DNA from: Candidatus Thorarchaeota archaeon
GTDB taxonomy: Archaea; Asgardarchaeota; Thorarchaeia; Thorarchaeales; Thorarchaeaceae
NCBI GenBank assembly: GCA_004524595.1
Contig: SDOA01000003.1
Coordinates: forward strand, 1 to 64,000
Reading direction: 5' to 3'
Length of the DNA stretch: 64,000 nucleotides
Below the pieces are notes generated by a model. The model was not told the DNA's origin. It worked only from the letters and a program-made list of their open reading frames with translations, and did no database searches. Position 1 is the stretch's first letter. Each line of letters begins with the position of its first letter. The translations under genes were made by a program, and so were the position numbers. Below, in pieces: positions 17,825 through 26,594 of this stretch.

Positions 17825-18634
17825 TTGGTCATTGATGAGCCAGACTCTTATGAACTTGAAAATGAAGAGGACTTGGGAATAGGTATTTTTGAACCTGGCA
17901 CCAATCTTGAAGGAGATATGAATTGGAGCCATTTTTCCAGAGTGCTCATCATCGTTGCCGCTGGATGGGGGATGATGATTCTTATCGAAATTTTGCTCTT
18001 AATGCCTGTACTTGCATTTACTGGAATTGATGCAATATTCTCGGATCCTTGGATACTGATCTATTTGAGTATTGCAGAAGTTGGTTTCATAATTCCTGTG
18101 ATTAGGTATTTGGACAATCGTCAACTGACTTTGAAATCAGTTGGAATTAAACACATTAGTTCAATCAAAAATATTCAGTGGGGTATTGGAATTGGATTAC
18201 TCATGCTTGGAGCCAATCTGGTAATATCATATATCATGACTGTTTTTATACCTGAAATAGCAACAGGTGATGAAGTTCTATTTATAATTCCAGAAGGGGC
18301 TCTAGTGGGAGTCTGGCTATTATTATGGACAGTTGTCATGTTCATGATAGTAGGATTCAGTGAAGAAATAATCTTTAGGGGTTTCCTTCAACGGCGAATG
18401 GAGATGTACTATAAGGGAAGAGGTTCTAAGAATTATAAGATAATTGCATTGATACTTACGAGCTTCATTTTTGCTATCATTCATCTTGATATATTTGGCC
18501 TAGCGACTAGATTCGTTCTGGGTCTCCTCCTTGGACATCTTGCTCAAAGGAGGAATTATTCTATCATTGCGCCTTCTATTGCCCATGGTATCAATAATTC
18601 GATAGTGGTTTTTCTCGTATTTCTTGCAGTATAG
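17825..18634 (+). CDS. CPBP-family intramembrane metalloprotease
   Basis: After an acidic N-terminal stretch come about seven hydrophobic helices and the CPBP/Abi signature: the EExxxR motif in FSEEIIFRGFLQRR, a FxxxH motif in SFIFAIIHLD, and HxxxN in AHGINNS. The two glutamates and two histidines form the glutamate-type intramembrane protease site known from Rce1. The substrate is unknown. I place the start at TTG 17825, nine bases after AGAGG; the TTG at 17816 directly abuts that motif. With no C-terminal CaaX boxes on the GTPases here, a prenyl-processing role is not supported. Confidence 0.88.
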   Translation: MVIDEPDSYELENEEDLGIGIFEPGTNLEGDMNWSHFSRVLIIVAAGWGMMILIEILLLMPVLAFTGIDAIFSDPWILIYLSIAEVGFIIPVIRYLDNRQLTLKSVGIKHISSIKNIQWGIGIGLLMLGANLVISYIMTVFIPEIATGDEVLFIIPEGALVGVWLLLWTVVMFMIVGFSEEIIFRGFLQRRMEMYYKGRGSKNYKIIALILTSFIFAIIHLDIFGLATRFVLGLLLGHLAQRRNYSIIAPSIAHGINNSIVVFLVFLAV

Positions 18635-18713
18635 TACAGCCAGCATATCAGAAATTATACATGTAATGATTAAATTGCACAACTCGCAAAGATTTTTTGC
18701 AGTTTAGGCACTA

Positions 18714-18744
18714 TGAAATCTTAATAGATATCTAATAGATTTCA
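18714..18744. promoter_or_regulatory. Imperfect nested inverted repeat, possible operator
   Basis: TGAAATCT (18714-18721) and AGATTTCA (18737-18744) are exact inverted copies flanking the central palindrome AGATATCT (18726-18733). The whole lies in the AT-rich 260-base stretch between the CPBP gene and the TFB-like gene. It resembles a binding site for a dimeric regulator, but no TATA box was confidently placed next to it. No other feature was seen in this gap. Confidence 0.35.
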
Positions 18745-18897
18745 AAAATAGATTTGAAGACTTTAAATGTCTTATTTAATAAAATAATGAAACCATATAA
18801 TGTATTATAGCTTTTTGGAATGTAAGCACCTTGAATTGATTGAATGAAAACAGATTTTTTCTTTTAATGCGATAAGATTAATGGAGATAGATTCAGA

Positions 18898-19596
18898 TTG
18901 GCTTCAATATCAATAAGGATGCAGACTACATTCGAAAAGAGTTCTGTTATTGACATAGTAACAACAATATGTGATAATCTTGACCAAAATGCCAGATCAC
19001 AGGTTATGCCCTGGATTCCACAGATAGAAGAATATGCAATACATCTTATCGACAATCTACGCCCAAAAGATACGCGAAGAAGGAAAAGAGAGGTCATGCT
19101 AGCAGCTGCAATATATGATACATTCCTCGAATTTGAGAGTAGGACTAGGACAAAAATAAGATTACCTCTTCTGCAGAAAGTACTTTCTCTAAAGATGTGT
19201 AGTATAAATTCAACATGGATTAGCCTCTTTGATATCGGAGCAACCCTGTCGATGGAGCTGATGGATTCGATAAGATTGACAACGGGTCAGACAATCGATG
19301 ATGCAATTCCACTCATCATCAACCAGCTGTCAAGAGCTGCTCAAGACAAATCTGAGCATATTACTGAATGGCTTCGAACTATAGAGAGAGATGCACTTGA
19401 GTTGAATAATAATCTGAACAAGGAGGTCTATTCGAACTATGACCCTATTATCATTGCAGTGACTCTAGTTTATGCGGCTGCAAAATTCTTTCATGGGAAG
19501 ATGGCAATTAAGATTACTCAAAGAGACCTCGCTAATCTTAGCGGATTCAGTTCTTCTCATGTGAGTAAATGTTGGATTGACCTTTTTGGCCACTAG
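18898..19596 (+). CDS. Cyclin-fold protein resembling the core of transcription factor B
   Basis: The 232-residue, mostly helical protein resembles the two cyclin repeats of TFB/TFIIB. The C-terminal repeat is clearest: YDPIIIAVTLVYAAAKFF, then ITQRDLANLSGFSSSHVSKCWIDL, matching the family's AAAxxYxA and TQxxxAxxxGVxxxTxxxxxxxL pattern. The N-terminal repeat is more diverged (VMLAAAIYDTFLEF). There is no zinc ribbon and no B-finger, so it is not an ordinary TFB. It could be a promoter-binding paralogue or another cyclin-box protein. The start codon (TTG 18898) is uncertain. Confidence 0.6.
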   Translation: MASISIRMQTTFEKSSVIDIVTTICDNLDQNARSQVMPWIPQIEEYAIHLIDNLRPKDTRRRKREVMLAAAIYDTFLEFESRTRTKIRLPLLQKVLSLKMCSINSTWISLFDIGATLSMELMDSIRLTTGQTIDDAIPLIINQLSRAAQDKSEHITEWLRTIERDALELNNNLNKEVYSNYDPIIIAVTLVYAAAKFFHGKMAIKITQRDLANLSGFSSSHVSKCWIDLFGH

Positions 19597-19646
19597 AATG
19601 ATTCAACAAAGGTAAACTTCCTTAAGGAGACGTTGACTATATTGAA

Positions 19647-19865
19647 ATGGTGATTCAAAAAATGAGCGTAGTAAAAGTGATAGAACTTATCGGTGCATCC
19701 CCCAAGAGTTGGGAGGAAGCAGCCCAAAATGCAATCCAAGTGGCATCAAAGACCATTCGGGGAATTGTTGGAATTGATGTAATTCATTTCACAGCAAAGG
19801 TAAAAGAAGGAAAAATATCTGAATACAAAACAAATGTCAAAGTAGCTTTCATCTATGAGGACTAA
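19647..19865 (+). CDS. Dodecin-family flavin-binding protein
   Basis: The core MSVVKVIELIGASPKSWEEA, the central helix, and VIHFTAKVKEGKISEYKTNVKVAF match dodecin, a small dodecameric protein that stores riboflavin or other flavins. The domain begins at an internal ATG at 19662, giving 67 residues; the longer ATG at 19647 adds five residues. The usual flavin-stacking Trp is represented by Trp22 (SWEEA) in the longer form. It follows the TFB-like gene by 50 bases. Confidence 0.9.
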   Translation: MVIQKMSVVKVIELIGASPKSWEEAAQNAIQVASKTIRGIVGIDVIHFTAKVKEGKISEYKTNVKVAFIYED

Positions 19866-19904
19866 TTGTGAATATTACTTTGATAGGTTGTAATTGTTTG
19901 GATC

Positions 19905-21068
19905 TCATGCTAATGTGGATTTTCGAGTGAATATGAACCAAGCAATAACTATGAGAGCCAGTGTCATTACTAGAATTATGTATATTGAATCCATGAACTC
20001 AGTTAGTGCTATATTTTTGAAGCCAACATCCACCATCATAATTCGGCCAAGATTTAGTGGAAAGTAATCATCTAAGAGACCTACATCCATAAAACCTGTG
20101 CCTATAATGGTACTTCCAAAAAGCAGGAACAGAAACGATTGATTTGCCTGTAATCGTGTCGTGACGATTGTTGAAATCAATACTCCTAGTGCGGACCCAG
20201 ACAATGACATCAGTCCAAGGATTATATTGAGGTCGAGATATCGAGCCCAAAGATCAATTCTAAAGAGAACCATCCACAGTATGAGAAGAAATTGTGCTTG
20301 GAGCATTCCGACTACAAAATATGCAAAAACCTTTGCAAGGATAGATTCCATTTTTGTTGCCGGTGTGAGTAGCATACGATTTAGGGGGACATCCCCTACG
20401 ATTGCCTGAGCAGCTGTTGCAGAAACAGCAATGAAGACAGCAAAGACAATCATGAACACGCCGAAGGTGGCGGAGAGACTTGAACTTCCAGGAGGTTGAA
20501 ATTCTGCAAACATTTCAGAGGCGATCTCACCCTTCACCCAACCATGATCTGCTCGGAACTCTTGGACAACTTCATTGAACTTAGAAAAGACAGTTGTCTG
20601 GGTATCAAAATCTGTACTACTGATGTGGATATTCACAAATGCAGGTATGTCATTGGTAATATTTCCTTCAAAGCCATAGGGCAATACTGCATAAGCATCT
20701 ATATCATCGAAGTACAGAGCATCTCGTGCTTGTTCTTCGGTTTCATGGGTAATAATAATGAAGTTGGGGCTGTTGGTGAGATACCAAGTAAAATTGAAAG
20801 AGAGATCTTCATCCGGAAAAGTATCTGTTGTATCAAGATCGACCAGACCTAACACAATGGCATCACTATTTTTTGTAGGATCAACTGATGATTGTCCAAT
20901 AGTATTTCCTTGATTAATTGCTATATACATAGTTCCCATGATCATTGTAGGAAGAACGAATACGAGAAGTAGCGCAAACTTGTCATTAGAAATCAATCTA
21001 AGCTCTTTTAGGAACATCGAATAGATCCGCCATAGTTTTGAATTCTTCTTCTCACTTCCTGCAGACAA
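19905..21068 (-). CDS. ABC-2 type permease with an extracellular loop, no ATPase adjacent
   Basis: The 387-residue protein has the layout of YhgE/NatB-like ABC-2 permeases. One N-terminal helix (FALLLVFVLPTMIMGTMYIAI) is followed by an extracellular domain of about 150 residues (residues 50-200), then five helices with the MLLTPATKMESILAKVF coupling region. The start is TTG with GGTGAG upstream. The ATPase partner is not next to it, so it may share one from another locus such as that at 3778-4728. The substrate is unknown. Confidence 0.85.
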   Translation of the reverse strand: MSAGSEKKNSKLWRIYSMFLKELRLISNDKFALLLVFVLPTMIMGTMYIAINQGNTIGQSSVDPTKNSDAIVLGLVDLDTTDTFPDEDLSFNFTWYLTNSPNFIIITHETEEQARDALYFDDIDAYAVLPYGFEGNITNDIPAFVNIHISSTDFDTQTTVFSKFNEVVQEFRADHGWVKGEIASEMFAEFQPPGSSSLSATFGVFMIVFAVFIAVSATAAQAIVGDVPLNRMLLTPATKMESILAKVFAYFVVGMLQAQFLLILWMVLFRIDLWARYLDLNIILGLMSLSGSALGVLISTIVTTRLQANQSFLFLLFGSTIIGTGFMDVGLLDDYFPLNLGRIMMVDVGFKNIALTEFMDSIYIILVMTLALIVIAWFIFTRKSTLA

Positions 21069-21094
21069 CTAATCTCACCTGGAATTCATCTTCT

Positions 21095-22030
21095 TCACTT
21101 ACGCGAGCGCCTTTTATGAGTTTGCTGACGACCTACTTCTTCAAATAGACCTAAAACATCAGCGCACATAATGAGATAAAACACTAATGGCCAATCTTCA
21201 CCCCATCTCCCTGTGATCGCTTCTACTTCCCTTACTGACATCCTTTCACCATCATTGAATAAACGACCAAGTAGATTCCTAATCCCTAAATCACCAACAG
21301 GGAATATAGAAAAGTCGCCAAGTCCAGCTATAGCCAAGGTTCGTACAGTCCATAATCCAATTCCATGAATTGGTAGAAGGATTGATTTTACCTCCAAATG
21401 TGTTTTTTCTCTAAAACTCTCAAGATCAAGACTTCCATTTACAGCAGAGGTAGCGATTCCATGAATGTATTCAGCTTTATATCCAAATCCGAAGCTCTGA
21501 AGTTCCCGAATGCTGCATCTTTCAATTTCTTTTGGAGTAGGAAATGAATAGAGAGTTAAATCCTTGAATGACATCTTTGGTCCTATTGAGAGAATCATTC
21601 TCCTAGTGAGAACATTAGCAGCTCTGTACGAGACCTGCTGTTGAATAATTGTCTTAACAAGTGCTTCAAAAATACTCGGAGATTGATATGGTTGAATACC
21701 TGCAACTCCATGGTATATCTTAGCTAATTTCTCATCCATGCGAATTTTTTTCAATGCACTTTTCATATTCACATCGAGACCGAGTGTTTGAACAATCTTA
21801 TTTCTGATTTCATCTTCAGTTACAGACTGTGAGGAAAAGTCTACTGTAATCGGATCTCCTTGGGTACATTGATGTAAAATAATTGGAACAGGTTCATCAT
21901 CAAAATGATACAATCGATGAATACCTGTTCTTGATGTTTGTTCAGGGACAGGTTGGACATCAGGATAAATCCACGCATGAACAGATGTAAGCATATGATA
22001 CCTGTTGGGAACAATGATTTCAAATGTCAA
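21095..22030 (-). CDS. AlkA-like HhH-GPD DNA glycosylase
   Basis: The 311-residue protein has a diverged N-terminal domain followed by a HhH-GPD core. This includes IFEALVKTIIQQQVSYRAANVLTRR, the hairpin LLPIHGIGLWTVRTLAIAG, and the catalytic aspartate in FPVGDLGIRNLLGR. It matches DNA-3-methyladenine glycosylase II, which removes alkylated purines in base excision repair. No Fe-S cysteines follow the core, as expected for AlkA and unlike Nth/MutY. The C-terminus is basic (THKRRSRK). The TTG start is plausible; an inverted repeat overlaps its promoter. Confidence 0.9.
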   Translation of the reverse strand: MTFEIIVPNRYHMLTSVHAWIYPDVQPVPEQTSRTGIHRLYHFDDEPVPIILHQCTQGDPITVDFSSQSVTEDEIRNKIVQTLGLDVNMKSALKKIRMDEKLAKIYHGVAGIQPYQSPSIFEALVKTIIQQQVSYRAANVLTRRMILSIGPKMSFKDLTLYSFPTPKEIERCSIRELQSFGFGYKAEYIHGIATSAVNGSLDLESFREKTHLEVKSILLPIHGIGLWTVRTLAIAGLGDFSIFPVGDLGIRNLLGRLFNDGERMSVREVEAITGRWGEDWPLVFYLIMCADVLGLFEEVGRQQTHKRRSRK

Positions 22031-22074
22031 TTTTTTGAGTCACATACCTAAGACTTACTTATGATATAGTACTG

Positions 22075-22103
22075 TTATAAATTTCAGAGATGCTGAAATT
22101 TAT
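22075..22103 (-). promoter_or_regulatory. Inverted repeat overlapping the TATA box of the glycosylase gene
   Basis: ATAAATTTCAG (22077-22087) and CTGAAATTTAT (22093-22103) are exact 11-base inverted copies around AGATG. On the minus strand the left arm contains TTTATAAC, an archaeal TATA box about 45 bases before the TTG start. Binding of a dimeric protein here would block TBP, so repression is the natural reading. The repeat is directly seen; its role is inferred. The rest of the gap to 22405 is AT-rich and holds no gene I can support. Confidence 0.55.
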
Positions 22104-22405
22104 GTCTTAATCGAATGCCTAGAATCCTACTCGTCTCTTTTCTTGTAAGGATTACCACTCTTGAAGGGATTCTTTGGAGTGTGCAACTTTATGCTAAAAG
22201 TCTTCTTTAATTTCTCTCCAGTTGATTCTTTTTCATCACTCAATACTTACGCCTCTCAGACCACATATTTTTTTAATTAGTGGTATATGGAGAACATGGA
22301 GCTTATCCTTTTTAATCTATGAGGTCTATTGCCCCAGATGGATTTGAACTGTTGATATCGTCATGGTTATATCAGAAATGTTGCTCGCATGACAGAGGTT
22401 AGTAG

Positions 22406-22750
22406 TTGACTGAGCTTCCAATTCCAAGATTGAAACGAGAAGATGTCCTTTTACGAGCATTTGCTATCATGGCAGCGGGTGTGTTGTTCAATATCGGATT
22501 CTTCTTTGTTCTTGGAATATTAACTCCACTAATTGTTGGAGTAATTGTTGCATACATAGTTGGAGAAAAATGGCTTGGTCCCTTAGCGAGTGCTTTGAGT
22601 GGATTGATAGCATTCTCTATTATTCTTGTCGCAACTCGTGGAGAAAATGAGATTATCGTTCTTTTAGAGGCAATTACCATTATGGTTGTCCTAAGTTTTA
22701 TGGGAGGTCTTTTTGGGTTCTGCATTAAGACCAAATCTGCTAGTTCATGA
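22406..22750 (+). CDS. Small membrane protein, DUF5518-like
   Basis: The 114-residue protein has a short basic N-terminus (IPRLKREDVLLRA) followed by hydrophobic spans near residues 18-48, 55-75 and 84-105. The layout of Gly-rich paired helices resembles archaeal DUF5518-type proteins, but the match is by impression only. The start is TTG with GAGGT upstream. It is convergent with the C25-like gene. Confidence 0.65.
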   Translation: MTELPIPRLKREDVLLRAFAIMAAGVLFNIGFFFVLGILTPLIVGVIVAYIVGEKWLGPLASALSGLIAFSIILVATRGENEIIVLLEAITIMVVLSFMGGLFGFCIKTKSASS

Positions 22751-22752
22751 AA

Positions 22753-23907
22753 CTATGTATCGACAATTATTTTTCCAGGAGTATAATTAGCATCAGGTCC
22801 TACAGTTGTCGGTCTAAGAGGATTACCAAAGAGAATCCACTCACAGACTGATACAGCTTGATCAGAATCTAAAATATTGGTCTTACCGGATCGAATATTC
22901 TCCAGCTCTGTTTGAATAGGATACTGCAAATTCTCTGTTAGGACTCGATCTACAGCGACCTTCACCTCTCCAATAGAATCATATGAGTCTAGTAGATCGA
23001 GAAACCCAAATTTCCATCCATCACAGTAGGGACAATCTCTCCAGTTATCAAATGGCTCGAGATTGTTCATTGTATCCAAAGTCGATCCTATATAGATAGC
23101 CCCCTGATCAAGAAATGCTCTTAATAATGGACCTTCCTGTGCAGTACTACAAGCCTCAGAATAGACGACGGGATAACCTTCAAATTTGACTTTCATCATT
23201 TGGTCAGAACTCAGAATGACTGAATTATGTGTAGCCCATTTATCAAGAGTTCCATGAATCCGAGATGTAAATACACCATCAGAAAATTGGAGAATAAATT
23301 CGCTCATCGACATGAGCTTCCTGTCATTATCACTATATCTACTTAATACTTGAACATCAAAACCTAAACTTGCCAAACCCTCAACATGGCGATTTGATCT
23401 ACCAGGTTGGCTGTCAAAGACGACTGCAATATTACTATCTATTATTCTAGGATCCATGTGATACAAAACAGTTTCTGGAAGACCGAAAATACGACCTATT
23501 GGAAAATCTGGAATAGAGTCACCATCTAAATCTTGGATAAACCAATCTGTGAAAGCATAGGCATTCTGGTAGGCAATTTGAGTAGCTGGAAGTTCTTTGT
23601 TAGTGCCAATCAGAAGTATACCTTTATGGAGACTTGGATCATAATTGTTCCGAACGGTTTTATGGGTCAATACCCACGACCGACCCTTTTCAACAATGAA
23701 ATCACAATCAAGGTCTTTCGCCTTCATCTTATAGAGTTGTACATTATCTTCTCCAACCTTTCCACAGATAACTAACATCTTTGATAATTCGTTTCTTGGT
23801 ATATGACCTACATCAAAGATAAGTTCCTCTTCAGACAGGCGCTTTTGGGAGAATTTCTTACTAATTTCGTTGATGCTGCCAGCTTGGGATTTTCTGATGA
23901 TATTCAT
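22753..23907 (-). CDS. Gingipain-like (C25/caspase-fold) cysteine peptidase homologue, no signal peptide
   Basis: The 384-residue protein has the C25 pattern: strand HKGILLIGTN, a DGDSIPDFPIGRI motif, then a histidine (His218 in SRIHGTLDKW) and a cysteine (Cys253 in YSEACSTAQEG) about 35 residues apart, as in gingipains. This His-Cys dyad supports an active caspase-fold peptidase. Unlike gingipains it has no signal sequence, prodomain or C-terminal sorting domain, so it would act in the cytosol. The ACST motif is followed by an acidic/Gly loop that may shape specificity. The target is unknown. It is divergent from the HAD phosphatase. Confidence 0.75.
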   Translation of the reverse strand: MNIIRKSQAGSINEISKKFSQKRLSEEELIFDVGHIPRNELSKMLVICGKVGEDNVQLYKMKAKDLDCDFIVEKGRSWVLTHKTVRNNYDPSLHKGILLIGTNKELPATQIAYQNAYAFTDWFIQDLDGDSIPDFPIGRIFGLPETVLYHMDPRIIDSNIAVVFDSQPGRSNRHVEGLASLGFDVQVLSRYSDNDRKLMSMSEFILQFSDGVFTSRIHGTLDKWATHNSVILSSDQMMKVKFEGYPVVYSEACSTAQEGPLLRAFLDQGAIYIGSTLDTMNNLEPFDNWRDCPYCDGWKFGFLDLLDSYDSIGEVKVAVDRVLTENLQYPIQTELENIRSGKTNILDSDQAVSVCEWILFGNPLRPTTVGPDANYTPGKIIVDT

Positions 23908-23989
23908 AACATTTCAATCCTAATCAAAACCAATAATTACTGTTATGTGTGTGGCCTTAACCTGCAATGACATATCAGGAATCAGCAAT

Positions 23990-24631
23990 ATGAATAATGA
24001 CATTAAGATAATTTCATTTGATTTGGATGGAGTCTTATTTGATGGACCAAGCGCAGCATTTCCACTAGCTCAACACCTAGGATTAGGCCAAAAGTTCATG
24101 GAGGTCTATACTCGTGTAGCTATAGAAAAGAAAGAACTTGAACCATCTATTCGTGAAGGGAGTAAGATTTGGAAAGGCATTGCTGCTGATGAAACCTATG
24201 ACCATCTTATTCTAGACATGCCACTAATGTTAGGTGCAGAGGAAACGCTGCAGAAGCTCAAAGAGAGGGGCTATATCATTGGGTGTATCTCCAGTGGTGT
24301 CAGTCAATTCTTCATGAAACCTTTTACTAGGAGACTGAAACTGGACTTTGCTTATTCAAACATTCTTGGAGAGAGAAATGGAGTACACGATGGAACAGTA
24401 AAATATGTCATGGGAGGACCACAGAAAGCTGAAACAGCTTTACAAATCGCTCAAAGAAGAGGACTTGATGGAAAAAACCTAGCAAGCATTGGTGATGGAA
24501 CTAACGATATTGATCTCTTTAAGGTGTCTGGTTTTAGTATCGCATTCAATCCAGAAAATGATGCAGTAAGTGGGGCAGCATCAGTAACCCTCCACTCAAA
24601 GGATCTTCGTTCAGTATTGGAATTTTTCTAA
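23990..24631 (+). CDS. HAD-superfamily phosphatase, SerB-like
   Basis: The conserved HAD motifs are present: motif I SFDLDGVLFD with both aspartates, motif II CISSG, a lysine in GPQKAE, and motif III/IV IGDGTNDIDLF. This is the phosphoserine phosphatase-like subgroup, with an alpha-helical cap between motifs I and II. The substrate could be phosphoserine or a related small phosphate ester. The frame extends upstream to 23945, but the conserved start is the ATG at 23990, with AGGA nine bases before it. It is convergent with the aminotransferase gene. Confidence 0.85.
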   Translation: MNNDIKIISFDLDGVLFDGPSAAFPLAQHLGLGQKFMEVYTRVAIEKKELEPSIREGSKIWKGIAADETYDHLILDMPLMLGAEETLQKLKERGYIIGCISSGVSQFFMKPFTRRLKLDFAYSNILGERNGVHDGTVKYVMGGPQKAETALQIAQRRGLDGKNLASIGDGTNDIDLFKVSGFSIAFNPENDAVSGAASVTLHSKDLRSVLEFF

Positions 24632-24636
24632 AATTC

Positions 24637-25773
24637 TTAAGCCAGTATCTTTAAGAATGCTTTCTGAATGACCTCTTTTTCTTCATCAGTAAGACTGGGA
24701 TGAACAGGGATATCAAAGTGCTTAGCTCCTACCTCTTCAGATATTGGTAACTTTACCTTAGAATAGTCGGGATATTTAACAAACTTTGCCCATCGCCAAT
24801 TCTGGATATTGAGGTAAGTATCCTGTTTGTGACATGGAAGTGCATATACTGCTCTAGAGCCAACTTCTTCATTTCGCAAAGCAGCTACAATTTCATCCCG
24901 AGTCATCTTATCAGAATAAATCCTTGGTGCGTAGAGATGATATGACGACTCAAAACCAGAATCCTCGACTTGTGGTTTAATCTCATCAAATTCTGAGAAG
25001 AATTTATCGTACTCCTGTGCATTCTTTCTACGCTGTTGAACTACTGTATCAATTCGCTTCATCTGTTGGACACCAAGCGCTGCTACGATATCCATCATCC
25101 TGTTATTGTAACCAATTTGAAAATGACTATATCCTCCCTCTTTTCCACGACCATGATTCTTGATCATAAGCATCCGATCATATAGGTCCTCGTCATTTGT
25201 AGTGACCATCCCTCCTTCTCCCGTCAAGATATTTTTCGTAGCATAGAAGGAGAAGGTAGCTGCATGACCAAAACTTCCTATTCGTTTTCCATTAATGACA
25301 GCTCCGTGCGCTTGGCATGCATCCTCAATCACAAGAAGATCGTGTTGTTCGGCAATCTCCATTATGTATTTCATGTCTGCGGGCATTCCAAAAATATGGA
25401 TGGGCATGATTGCTTTCGTCTTGTTCGTGATTTTAGCTTCTATTTTCTCAGGGTCGATATTATAACTATCAAGTTTGATATCAACAAAGACTGGTACAGC
25501 TCCTATCATAGCAATGGAATTCGCTGAAGCAATAAAGGTGAACGGAGATGTGATGACCTCATCACCAGGAGCAATATTCATGGCTTCAAGTGTAGTACTT
25601 AAAGCGGTAGTACCATTTGATGTGACCGTTGCATATTTCGTTCCGATATAGTTTGAGAATAGCTTCTCAAACTCGCGTGAGACCTTACCCTCAGCAACCA
25701 TCCCGGATTCTAGAACTTTCTTGACAGCTTCGATCTCCTCTTGCTCGATTATTGGCTTCGTGAATGGAATCAT
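24637..25773 (-). CDS. DegT/DnrJ/EryC1/StrS-family PLP aminotransferase
   Basis: The 378-residue enzyme has the nucleotide-sugar aminotransferase pattern: TSNGTTALSTTLEA for cofactor phosphate, SPFTFIASAN, VIEDACQAHGA with the PLP-pairing Asp, and the Schiff-base lysine in FYATKNILTGEGG. The family transfers an amino group to keto-sugars attached to nucleoside diphosphates for glycans and surface polysaccharides. GlmS in this window feeds the same broad pool. No other sugar-modifying gene is adjacent, so the particular sugar cannot be named. Confidence 0.93.
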   Translation of the reverse strand: MIPFTKPIIEQEEIEAVKKVLESGMVAEGKVSREFEKLFSNYIGTKYATVTSNGTTALSTTLEAMNIAPGDEVITSPFTFIASANSIAMIGAVPVFVDIKLDSYNIDPEKIEAKITNKTKAIMPIHIFGMPADMKYIMEIAEQHDLLVIEDACQAHGAVINGKRIGSFGHAATFSFYATKNILTGEGGMVTTNDEDLYDRMLMIKNHGRGKEGGYSHFQIGYNNRMMDIVAALGVQQMKRIDTVVQQRRKNAQEYDKFFSEFDEIKPQVEDSGFESSYHLYAPRIYSDKMTRDEIVAALRNEEVGSRAVYALPCHKQDTYLNIQNWRWAKFVKYPDYSKVKLPISEEVGAKHFDIPVHPSLTDEEKEVIQKAFLKILA

Positions 25774-25848
25774 TGCTATTCCCTATCGATTGTGAGATTC
25801 AACTGAGTTTTAACACTTTGGCATGTGAAAAAGTTGCACCAACATTAA

Positions 25849-26412
25849 TCACGTATCATCTTCTTCATCTTCAGTTTCGAGTTGAATTCTGTGAGCTTCC
25901 AAGCTGGTAATTCGTCGCCTGTTTTCAACAATTCCAACAATTCCTACTGATCCCGCCATAATTGCTAGAGTTACCATCATATAGAGAAGATCGCCAAGTA
26001 AAAAGATGACTGCAAGGCCAAATCCACTAAAGAAACCAGTAATTGCTCGAACATGGTTAGTTGTCTTTCTAGGGGTGAGTCTCTGACTCATCCAATCCAC
26101 CACAGTTGAAAAACCTAACACAACAGACAGAAGAAACCAAAACCAAGAGGGAGTCAAACTAATATTTAACAGGATTAAAAAAACAATTCCGAAACCAAGG
26201 CCACCGTAAATACCAGTACATCGTCCACACAGGTATAATGAACGTCCCATGAATGAAACCCGGAGACAGTGACCATATAGTGAAGGAGGATGGTGCGACA
26301 ATAGCATATGTATCCCCTCCTTAATATCGTTTGATCGATGCCACTCAAGTGTAGTGGGATCCAGCTCGTCCTCGTGCAATACCTTTTCTTGGTCCTCTAT
26401 CATGGAAACCAC
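25849..26412 (-). CDS. DUF2085 family membrane protein
   Basis: The signature GHCLRVSFMGRSLYLCGRCTGIYGG, with its C-x-G-R-C-T-G-x-Y core, identifies DUF2085. It is followed by four hydrophobic helices and a charged C-terminal tail rich in Glu and Asp. Function is unknown; the cysteine motif suggests metal or redox chemistry near the membrane. The start is ambiguous between GTG 26412 and ATG 26403. It lies alone between the aminotransferase and the Mrr-like gene. Confidence 0.85.
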   Translation of the reverse strand: MVSMIEDQEKVLHEDELDPTTLEWHRSNDIKEGIHMLLSHHPPSLYGHCLRVSFMGRSLYLCGRCTGIYGGLGFGIVFLILLNISLTPSWFWFLLSVVLGFSTVVDWMSQRLTPRKTTNHVRAITGFFSGFGLAVIFLLGDLLYMMVTLAIMAGSVGIVGIVENRRRITSLEAHRIQLETEDEEDDT

Positions 26413-26594
26413 TTGATAGAGGTCAAACTCAATGTCTTAAAACGTATTGCCTATGTTCTATATATTTAGAAAAACAGAAAGACTCGAAAATATGATTTAT
26501 TTTCTAAAAGATATTTAAACCGATTTTGAAGTCGATTATTTAACTATAGTAGAGATGTTATTAAGTAGGAAGATAGTTTCATCAGAATCTGAGA

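Noticed and set aside
22328..22420. tRNA-like sequence on the minus strand (GTTCAAATC followed by CTGGGGCA, CAT, GCTCAG)
   Set aside because: The T-arm cannot pair, no matching 5' acceptor strand exists, and the GCTCAG part lies in the coding start of the membrane protein gene at 22406.
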